Assembly: GCA_015679605.1 (NCBI GenBank) | Contig: JAAAVE010000014.1 | Location: forward strand, 5,792 to 36,426 | Length of the DNA stretch: 30,635 bases | Direction of reading: 5' to 3' | Source: Podila epigama | Lineage: Eukaryota; Mortierellomycota; Mortierellomycetes; Mortierellales; Mortierellaceae | Shown: piece by piece, positions 1-9,157 of the stretch | Layout of the letters: every line of letters starts with the position of its first letter | Position numbering within the stretch: the stretch's first letter is position 1 | Translations under genes and position numbers: made by a program | Notes under the pieces: generated by a model | Databases searched by the model: none | Seen by the model: the letters and a program-made list of their open reading frames with translations, nothing else | Told to the model about the DNA's origin: nothing

Positions 1-886
1 TTTTTGGCGGGTAATCCCGAACAACCAAAAAAAAATAAAAAATAAAACTCAATTGCGATTAGGGTGCATTGGGTGATGGATTGGGGTCTGTCTGTCCACT
101 GATTTAATGGATGCGATGCTTGATGCTTCGGATTACGATATGACAATTATGCCTCGATGAGTTTGTTTCTTCTTTTTCTTCTTCTTCTTCTTCTTGTTCT
201 CATGGCTATACATGCATTGCTCGAATGTCTATCCATCTCACTTCACTCCTATAGACTAAGCGCATACTGTTTCTGCTTGACGATCTCATAAACCATTGTC
301 ACACAATCGCATCCATCCATCCCTGACTACTACCCACGCACTACACCTTTGCACCACCACCACCACCACCACCACCAACCTTGCACCCTGACCAACTTTC
401 CCATACAAACCCTTCACTCTTACTCTGTCTGTGACACATCTGAGCCCCCAATCAACATCACGCCTTGGCCGTATTGTTTGGCGCTTTACTTTTTTTTTTT
501 TGACGCGTCCAGTAATCTCTCTCGTCAGATCAGGACTGACAAACTATCGACAACGACCCTGAAATACACTATGGCTATCCTTTTAACAAACGGTTTATTC
601 ACTCAGGATGAACGAGAATACTCTGCCAAGTGTTGGCTGAGATTACAACAACGATTCTGTCTTTGCTTCCCTTTTTTTCTCCCTTTTTCCTTGCAGCATC
701 CATGTTCATGTTCTTATCATGTTTAAAAAGAAACCATTCATGTATAAAAAGAAGCCATAAAACGTTTGCCATCCCTTTTCATTTTTTCACTTCTACTCAT
801 CATCATCATCATCATCATCATCTTCTCCTCTTACCTACCTATCCTTTATTCATTGAACACTAATAAGAAAACTTCACAATTTCAAG
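1..886. other. Intergenic leader upstream of the LIM gene
   Basis: I see no supportable gene here. The stretch is pyrimidine-rich and holds simple repeats: a TTC tract near 165-196, a CAC tract near 352-377 and a CAT tract near 798-822. The last 100 bases before the ATG at 887 are CT-rich and then A-rich, as expected of a fungal promoter and 5' leader. Open frames here (for example 349-726) consist mainly of translated repeat, such as a polyhistidine start, and are not credible proteins. The 3' end or 5' exons of a gene outside the window cannot be excluded. Confidence 0.6.
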
Positions 887-1977
887 ATGATGTCCACTCG
901 CCCATGCTCAACTTGTAAAAAGACAGTCTATGTCAACGAAAAGATTGACGCTGAAGGACGCTGGTATCACCGACCATGCTTCAAGGTGAACATCCTCCCC
1001 CATCTACAACCCACTCTCTACAACCCTCCTTCTCTACTCTTGCATTCATCAACATACTAAATGACACACACACACCCCGTAACCTTTCACACCACATTAA
1101 CCTTTACTCACGCACAACCCAAAAACTCCCATCCCATCTCATCCATTAGTGCTCAGTACAAGGTTGTCATTCATCACTGAACCTCCGCAACTTTCAAATG
1201 GCCGCATTGGACGAAAAGGTCTTGGACGAAAAGACCGGACGACCAATAAAGGTCCTCGTCTGCAAAGAACACGTCCCTATGCCTCGTCACTCTATCCCCA
1301 TCGATGATCTCTCCGTCGCCCATACTACCTCCGCCCCTAGACCCTCCGTCCCCGGTCTCCATCGCGCCCTCATGGGTGAACGCGGCACCGGTACTGGCCA
1401 TGAAGATGACCATCACGAACGCAACCGCACACACTCCCCCCGCTCTCTCGACGAAGGTTCACACAGCCAAATCCTTCGAGGCTTGGCTGCTGCATCTGCT
1501 TCTCCATCACTCGATGGCCACAACAACAACAAAAAGGGCACCGAAAAGACTACCAAATCAACATCCACATTGCCAAAGTTCAGGAACGGTCGCTTCACCA
1601 TCTCAGCCGAAGAAGACGCCCTCGTCTCTGCCAATGATGCACAAGACCCAACCAAGGACGATGACTCGTACCGTAATCTCCCCGTCCGTCATGCCGACTA
1701 TGATGACGATCATGCGGCAGACTATGAACTTGAAGACAACAAGCGCGAGCGTGTCTTTACTCTCAAGGGTGCTGATCATTCTCATCAGAGAACCCCATCC
1801 AATGCAGAGACTCCAACAGAAACCAAGAAACACATTGACCTCACTCACCATACCAAGATGTTGGACCACAACAAGGAAGATGAAGGTGATGACAAACACA
1901 AAATCGTGGACGATGACGAATGGGATGCTGCGCCCACAGACATTTCTAGCCGTCGTGAGCCCATCGCTGGCATGTAA
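887..1977 (+). CDS. LIM zinc-binding domain protein, two exons
   Basis: Exon 1 is 887-985 and exon 2 is 1150-1977; the intron 986-1149 opens GTGAAC and closes TTAG, in phase 0. The joined protein has 308 residues. The N-terminal 75 residues form a single LIM domain with ligands C7, C10, H28 and C31 for the first zinc and C34, C39, C71 and H74 for the second. The intron falls between C31 and C34, so neither exon alone encodes the domain. The rest (about 80-308) is hydrophilic, rich in Asp, Glu, His and Lys, ends in an acidic DDDEWD stretch, and looks disordered. LIM domains mediate protein-protein contacts, often with actin regulators or transcription complexes; no partner can be named. Two ATGs lie in tandem at 887 and 890. 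The second zinc site has unusual spacing (see findings). Confidence 0.85.
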
Positions 1978-2123
1978 AAAAAAAAAAAAGAAACATCCCG
2001 ATGTATCAAATGGAATGGTCTTGTCTCGCCTTGTAATATTAATATGAATGATCTTGTAACAGAATAGTGTACATGTACGATAACATTGTGTATAAAATTA
2101 AAAACTAAAATCTATATCAAGCA

Positions 2124-2129
2124 AATAAA
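2124..2129 (+). terminator. Candidate poly(A) signal of the LIM gene
   Basis: An exact AATAAA lies 147 nt after the LIM stop codon in an AT-rich 3' region, just before an A18 tract (2150-2167). The signal hexamer is loosely kept in fungi, so this is inference from position and sequence. Confidence 0.4.
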
Positions 2130-2149
2130 ATACAGCTTGAAAATCAATT

Positions 2150-2197
2150 AAAAAAAAAAAAAAAAAACTATCTCTCTCTCTCTCTCTCTCTCTCTCT
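2150..2197. repeat. A18 tract followed by a (TC)n microsatellite
   Basis: A run of 18 A (2150-2167) is followed, three bases later, by about 13 TC units (2171-2197). The TC run ends inside the stop codon of the minus-strand F-box gene, so in that gene's orientation a GA repeat begins directly at the stop. Slippage here could affect the annotated end of that protein. Confidence 0.9.
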
Positions 2198-5100
2198 ACA
2201 TGGTCTCACGGATCCGAATCAACTCTTTGGAATACCCTCGGTTCTGAATCAAAAGTGTCTCCATAGGTTGAAAGCCCATGTAGGACGCACAGACCACTGC
2301 AGAGCGCCCATCCTTATTGTACACATTCGGATCTGCCTGTAGATCAAGTAGCATCTTGGCCATCCGTAGTGAAATCGACACTGGATGCTGTTCTGGAATG
2401 ACAACACCTGGTGTATCTACCACCGCTGCCTGACTAGAATCAATCAATGTTGGTGACGGTGGCGTGCCAGAAAGGATGTTTCCATCGTCCTGCAATGATT
2501 GACTACACTCTCCTTCTTGCCCACAATCTTCTACCAATCTCTTATCATTGTCGTTGTCCGACTCTGGAACGTCTTCAGAATTCGAAAACAAAGAGGTTAC
2601 AGGTGGAAGATTGAGCCGCTTAAAGGACAAGGATGAAGTCAGCGCCAGGAGCGATGACAGTGTGGATGATTGTAAAGTGGTTCCTGGACTAGAGCCATCT
2701 GTCGCCGCCGCTGATAGACTACTGGATGCGTTGAATGTATCAAAACCAACAGTGGTCACAGTGGCTCCTCCCCTTGCAGCCGTGGACAGACGCTCTGCCT
2801 CATTATTGCCCAAGAGGCGCCTTGTTGGTGGGAAGGTGGACGAAAAGAAAGGGAATGAAGACGGAGAGCTGGATAACCGATCATGCGACTGAGCAGGCGG
2901 TGTCGGCAGATGAGTCGCCGTGTGCAATGCAGCTGTCACAAAAGAGGAATATTCCTTTCGCCAGGCCAATGTGTGTAACAGCGATTGTTCTGATTGCATA
3001 TCCCGTGTATTGATCAGACCAGCAATGCCATTCTCAATCACACCCTTGAGTAGAATCGTCGCTGTCCTTAGCTTTGCATCAGCTTTTGTTCCTTGAGGAA
3101 AGGATAAAAACTGTACAAGAGACATAATCGGCTTTGTAGGATCATGGACTGGTCCTCGTGCTGCAAGCCCTGTTGGCTCTGTATTTACTACTGGCACGAC
3201 AGGTACAGGAACAGCAGTCGAACGTCCTTCACCACTTCGTGTCTGTGTCTCCATCTGCATATGCATCTGGGCCTCCTCATGTGCAATATCTGCGGCCAGC
3301 TGCGACAAAAGTGTCCTCGCGCTCTGCAGTGTCGTCTCCAGACCTTGCTCATCCAAATCGTGGCACAACTCGTGCATTCGCTCCAAGAGGCTTCCGAGCC
3401 CTCGCAAAGGCTGTAGTCGAATGAGTTCATGGTAGGCTGGCGAGTCCACAATGTCCACCTTAAAGAGAATGGGGTTTTCGCTCAACAGCTCCGTCACATG
3501 TTCCAGCTCCATATGTGTATGCCGAAAGTTGAGGTGCAAGGAGATGACACAGTTTTGCCCAAAGCAAAAGCCTAGCATGGTCCTAATGCTCCGCGAGGGC
3601 GCTCCATATGAGCCTTCGAGGTCTACATATAGTCCTTGGCCAGAGATGGCTGCTGCCAGTCCGATCATAGGCAGTTTGTTCCGGTCCATGTGCGCACCCC
3701 AGTCATTTGCAAAGCAACAGTCCTGAAACCGATAGTGGGTCATGGGTACCAATGGGTAAGCTCTTTCGCTTGGAACGACTGTTGATGAGGCAGAGGACCA
3801 CAAGGATGCCGTATCAGAGATGGACGAGTTGGAAGGATTGATCCCGTTCTCGAGCATCCAACATGTATCTTGAATCTCTTTTTGCTCCAGGTTGAGTTCA
3901 AATTGGGCCAGGATCTTTTTACGCAGCGTTTTCCTTGTCTGAGGTATGAGCACGTAGGTCGCCACTGAATCCGAGAATGACTTGAGTTCTTCCTTGATTG
4001 TTCCCTTGACCATTTTGACTAGAGGGCGTGGTGTAGTGGTAGTGATGTTGTTCGTGGTATTATCGTTGTTCTTGTTGTTGATTGTGCTGTCGTTGCCAGT
4101 CTCACAATGGGTATATTTGCTCTCGCAAGAAGTTGTGTTCACAAAGGTCATATTGTTTTGTGACTCTTGGTTCTGGCTTTGGTTGTGATTCTGATTCTTT
4201 GATTGTTCCCGTTCCTTCTGTTGTTGTCTTTGACGACGTTGAGCAGCAACAGCTTTTTGAGCAGCAAGGAAGGAAGTGCTTTCGACTGAAGGCCCAGCTT
4301 TTGTAAAGGCCATTTTGCCCGCAAGGATACCGGCGGTTACGACTCTGAGATCCTTATCGCGAAGGTACCGATCCTTGATGACGAGGCTCGAGATGAGAGG
4401 AAAGATGGAAAACAGATTGTAGACAAAATCAAAATCGCTGTATTCTTCGGAACCGAGTCCAAGACAATCCGTCGGGAATCCTTCAGAGAGGTCAATGTGC
4501 CTTGTCTCGACCAATGCGATCTCGCGCCAGAACCGACAGACTGCGAGCACAGAGAACAGATCAGAAGCTGGCAAGTACTGAAAGATGATTGCGAGGATCT
4601 CATATGGAAGCATGATTGAGGGCTTTGTTACTGGAGAGGACGGATCGGATAAATTTAGTTGCCGTTGTTGTTCCTGAGAGGAGTCAAGCTCTAACGACTA
4701 GTTGTAGTAAACAAGGAGAAAACTGTCAATGAGTTTTATGCTATCGATCCGTTATTTGTACCCGACAATCAGCCCTTTTACAAATAAACAAGTATCCAAG
4801 AATCCATGTTCCATTGATTGCTTTGTCCCATGTTCAATGTAACATTGTTCCATGTGTCTCTTTCAGTCTGGGCTCATCGACCCTTCCACACCAAAGGATC
4901 TTTTACCCAGTCTCTCATTGACCCAATTGACCTTGTGAACCAATTGCTCCCAAATGCCCTATTGCCCTTTTTTTTTCAACAATAGCAGAATCAACATCAA
5001 ACATCAAACAAGACCAAAAAAAAACTTACATCGATGTAACCATGCTGATGCCTGCGCCAGGGAGTGATAGCCTTTGTTGAATTGCGACTGGCTACAGGAT

Positions 5101-5242
5101 GACGACGACGAGGCTGCCTATGACTGAGGTGAGGAGGAGCGAGAAAGTCGTCTTCCGAGACTTGACGGATGGATTCGAGAAGGGACTGAGGGAGGGTAGA
5201 GGCCAAGAAGTCGATGGCGCCCTCCTTGACGTACCTGAGCAT
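2196..5242 (-). CDS. F-box protein with C-terminal ankyrin-like segment
   Basis: The main exon (4697-2196) encodes a clear F-box that begins LPYEILAIIFQYL and continues with a conserved DL and VCRFW. F-box proteins recruit substrates to SCF (Skp1-Cul1) ubiquitin ligases. The main open frame from ATG 4613 gives 805 residues. I extend it upstream: the frame stays open to an acceptor (AG at 4699-4698), and a GTAAGT donor at 5029 ends an exon that reads back in the same phase to ATG 5242, giving 904 residues with a 332-nt intron. The F-box is then at about 98-140. A Gln/Asn-rich stretch lies at about 224-253, Ser/Thr-rich low complexity in the second half, and an ankyrin-like segment at about 844-904 (LLDLQADPNVYNKDGRSAV). 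An in-frame ATG at 5326 is an alternative start. The F-box exon is secure; the 5' exon is moderately supported. Confidence 0.8.
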
Positions 5243-7175
5243 GGGAGGGAGGGTGTGAAGGGTGATGAATGAGGGTTTGTGGTTGTTGTGGGTTGTTGTG
5301 GGTTGTGTGGGTTGTGTGAATGACAATTGAGGGAAAAGGAATGTTTGTGCTTCAATGAGGGTGAGCGTGACCTTGTGCCTTGTGGGGTGGGGGTGAGAAT
5401 GGTTCTTTTTGCTCGGATATCCGAACCCAACTTGCAGATTTGAGGAAATGGATTGTTAGAAGAGAAGGGGAGTTGAGAATGGATGACTGAATGGGATGGA
5501 TGGAATGGAATGGATTGAATGGATTGAATGTGTGAGATGTGAGATGTGTGTGTGGGTTACAGAGGTTATATCCAAGGATGTTGTTGAGTTGAACAAAAAA
5601 AAAAAGCTGACTTCAATTGAGCCACGGAGTGACCGACTGGGATAAACCAAAAAAAAAAAAAAATTGTTGTCGAGTTCTAAACTCGTCTTTGTGAACAGCA
5701 TGTGAAGAAGGTAGACAATGTATCCATCAAGAACGCCTTCCTACTTTGCTAGTTGTCACTCAATTGGGAATAATGCTTTAGTTGAGAAGTGTAGAAAGAT
5801 ATGCTTAATAAACAAAGGAAGAAAAAGGCAAAACGAAATAAGCATAGCACAGGAATGCAAGGATACTCCATCAGTGATGACAGTTTGTGGGACAAGCCAT
5901 ATTTCAACTCTTTTTAGCACTGAAGACTTGTCGCCACAGTCTCCAGAGCAAAGATACATTTTTATTTCGATACTCGAGTGCAACCAATAATCCCACATGA
6001 ATGCATTGCATCCTTCCATGTTTGCCCAATTAGCAGTATGAGGGACAGGATTACAGGATGTGGGGTATGGGACACGGCAATGGCAATGGCAATGGCAAGT
6101 GGCAATGGGTCAGGAGGTCAAAAAAAGAGCGATGCGCGATGCGTGCACATGTTCAGTACACAATTGCACAATCCCTCCCAATTGTCACCTGAATGTGGAG
6201 TAGGAGGACACTGCTGATTGGGCCATCGATTAATATATCCAGGTTTGCTTGAGCCTTGTGAGAAGATTATTGTTGCTCAGGTGTTTTCTTTTAGCTGTCA
6301 GCTCACTCTTCCCAAACGGGGACGCATGTTTTCTTGCATTGGTGTGCTGAAAAAGTGAAAAAGTGGAAACCCATCTCAACCCATTTTAGTCTGCCAATCA
6401 TTCAATCTTTTAGCCTAGATTCTCAAGTAACGCGTCAATGTGTCAAGGCCTCATGCGGAAATCAACCCAAATTGATTTGATTCTGCTGGTAGTGTTTGAT
6501 GAATGTTGTCAATGCTACTCGCTCCGGAGTCGTGTGTGTGTGTGTGTGTTTTTGCGCTCTAGTGTCCCTGTGAGATACCAACCAGGGATCAAGAGGCATC
6601 AAGAGGTAGAAGTAATTCAAACAAGGATACCAAGCATGCATCATCAATCGACATGAATGTTCATAAAAATGGTTAGTTACAAAGGGGGACGACATAGTCA
6701 TTGAAGAGTATTCACCTTGAACAAACAAGATGACATACCCCTAGGCGAGTTTACACAGCACCATGGGCAATTACTCGCACCCTAGTTAGACCCGTGACCA
6801 CACAGGGATCCAACCAAGTGTTCAAAATAATCATGAGAATAACAATATCAATGGGGTGGACAGAGACAGGGAGAGAGAGATAGGGATTGTGCTTTACCAA
6901 GACAGGACTACATCTTCATTGCTGAGTGGAGCACAGGCACAGCATTATCTTTCACCCCTCCTTTTTTTTTTCTTGACCCCAATCTGTAGGGCAGCCCCAA
7001 AAATACTCCGCCAGGGTCTTTTGTGTTTCCCAACCCTCTCCCCACCTTCCATTCGATAGCATATTCACTGCATATTCTTTTGGGTGATTTTTTGGGTTGT
7101 TGCGTAAAAAAAAAAGGTGATCGGACGGTGCGTCGAGCGGTTGGGTTTGTTCAATGTATCATGGCGGCTGTCCTT

Positions 7176-7229
7176 ACACAACACAACACAACACAACACA
7201 ACACAACACAACACAACACAACACAACAC
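7176..7229. repeat. AACAC pentanucleotide microsatellite (copy 1)
   Basis: About ten tandem units of a five-base ACACA/AACAC repeat. The same unit recurs at 7835-7863. There is no gene around it. Confidence 0.9.
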
Positions 7230-7834
7230 GAAAACACACGCTTTTCCACTTTACACAAAGTGACTCTTGTCCATATTTTCGTGTCTGTTGGCTTGTTCGA
7301 AAGTGAAAGCGAGGGTGAGGACGAGGGTGAGGACAAGGGCGATGAGGAGGGAGAAGGTGAATGAGGGTAAAAAAAAAAAGTGAGCATGTTTAATTTTCAG
7401 ATGAATTTGCCTATCAACTACATGGCCTGATGTGTTTGTTCATTTCAAAAAGTAAAAAAGATATGTTCGTTGTGGCGTGATGAGGATGAACTATTTTCAT
7501 CTTTTGTCCTTTTGTTTGTAGGTGAAGTGAGATGGAATGGATGAGCATTTGTCTTTTTCTTGCTTCTCATGCTTCATAAACAACAAATAAATGGTTGGTT
7601 CTCTCAGGCCATGTTTAATATGTCCACGGAGCAATCGAAAGTATCTACAGAAAATGAAAATTTTATTGTTGCTAATGATATGTCTAATGTCTGTCCGTGT
7701 TACAAGTGTTACAAGAGAGATGATTGAATTCATTCGCTCTTCTTTTTTTGGGGGAAGGGGAGGTATGGGCAAAGTAGTTGTGAAAATGGATGTTCAACAA
7801 CGAACGAACCAGCAGACGTCAAAAGAAAAAGATG

Positions 7835-7863
7835 CACACAACACAACACAACACAACACAACA
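7835..7863. repeat. AACAC pentanucleotide microsatellite (copy 2)
   Basis: About five units of the same pentamer found 600 bp upstream, in the same orientation. Confidence 0.85.
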
Positions 7864-8234
7864 ATTCGTTTTCTGAGCACACGGACACACACAACCAAAT
7901 AAGGTTGCCTTTTTCATTGTTGAACCATGTCAAAATTCCCCGTTTTCTTTTTCTTTTTTGTTGGAAGCGTCCGTTGGGTTGGCCACATTTTTTTTGGGTA
8001 CAATTTTTTTTTTTTTTGGGTGATTGTCAAGGGATTGGGATGGGATAGGATGGGATGGGATGGAGAGTGGAGTAACACTCAGCTCAGTCAACACCAATGC
8101 CACCACCACCACCACCACCAAGACAAATCTTTCAACACTAACACTTATTCTCGCACCTCCATTTACACCTCGTCTCTAACACTGAGTGTCAATGCGACTG
8201 CGACTGCGACTGAGCTGACACTGACACTGACTAA

Positions 8235-8259
8235 CAGACAGACAGACAGACAGACAGAC
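8235..8259. repeat. CAGA tetranucleotide microsatellite
   Basis: About six CAGA units, preceded by a GCGACT/CTGACA-rich stretch from about 8194. A similar CAGA run lies near 13550-13567, after ATP-citrate lyase. Confidence 0.85.
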
Positions 8260-9157
8260 TGGCTGAGCTGACCAGATTTTATGACTGAGCTCGTTCTTTT
8301 TTTTTTTACCCCACCAACCACCAACCAAACCATCCATGTAATACCATTACCCATTGTACCCACTATCAAAAGAATGAACATGATCCTACTATTGTTATTC
8401 CCCGCCTCCCCCATATCTCGTATCTCTCTCTCTCTGTGTGTGTGCATGTTCTTCTTAAAATAATAATAACACATTTTTATGTGCGCGATCTATGTAGGAG
8501 TCATCTCATTCAAGGTAAAGTGGCCTGTTTTTATTTTTTATTTTTCACTTTCTTCTTGGCTGTTCTTTTCGTGTGTCGTCTGTCTCCACCACCTTTTTTT
8601 TTTGCCCCAGCATCTTTGCCCTCACTCGTTCTCTTCTTGCTCATACCCTTCATTCATACTCACATACTCCACTCGACTCAACTGGGTGCCAAGTGTCAGT
8701 CCACTTTTTTTTATTTTTGTTTGAACCTGTTTAGCCCACCCTTTACCCCATCCTCATCCTCATCCTCATCCAAGTCACGTTTATTCGCACCCCATTGTTT
8801 GCTTAAATACAAACGCAATCAACTTTACTTTTTTGTCTCTTCATCCCTTTTTTTTATTATCGCCCTTCTTTCTCTATCTCTTCATCCATCCATCCACCCA
8901 TCCCATCCCATCCCTATTGTTTGTATTTTTTCTTCTACTTCTCTTTGACTACCGTTTGGCAAACACCGCTATCTCTACCTTAATCCCCCACCCTCCATAC
9001 TTTTTGCATACTCGTTCACATTCTTATCAAAATCCTACTCTTCTCTCTTTACTTCACTTCATTTCATTTCATTGTACATATCACTACTTAATTTCATTTT
9101 ACGCAAACCTATCAAAACCCCAGTTAACCCACCCCCCAAAAAAAACACAAACAAGAC

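Larger units (their letters stand above)
5243..9157. other. 3.9-kb gene-poor divergent intergenic region
   Basis: No supportable gene was found on either strand. The flanking genes diverge from it (F-box leftward, ATP-citrate lyase rightward). It holds many simple repeats: GGAAT/GGATT-rich DNA near 5480-5530, GGCAAT units near 6076-6110, GT near 6532-6549, AACAC pentamers at 7176-7229 and 7835-7863, CAC at 8101-8120, CAGA near 8235-8259, TCATCC near 8749-8771 and CATC near 8883-8915. From about 8480 to 9157 the plus strand is strongly pyrimidine-rich and then A-rich just before the ATP-citrate lyase ATG, consistent with its promoter and 5' leader. Open frames here are short and dominated by repeats. 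I looked for tRNA A/B boxes and common snRNA motifs by eye and saw none. Confidence 0.6.

Noticed and set aside
349-726. Open frame starting with a polyhistidine run
   Set aside because: The His run is a translated CAC microsatellite and the rest has no coding character.
5092-5430. 112-codon minus-strand frame ending in a hydrophobic LLLTSVIGSLVVVIL stretch
   Set aside because: It overlaps the proposed F-box 5' exon in another frame and is mostly translated CA-rich leader. The hydrophobic end could mimic a membrane segment but a stop follows at once.
5718-6019. Opposing 90-codon and 87-codon frames in the gene-poor interval
   Set aside because: Neither has recognisable motifs, splice extensions or a codon bias like the real genes; kept only as part of the unexplained interval.
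6720-6830. Possible tRNA-like segment with a GGGATCCAACC stretch
   Set aside because: No matching A box, acceptor stem or anticodon arm could be drawn by eye on either strand.
7176-7863. Repeated AACAC units considered as a CRISPR-like or telomeric array
   Set aside because: They are simple tandem pentamers with no unique spacers, and the unit does not match a known telomere repeat.
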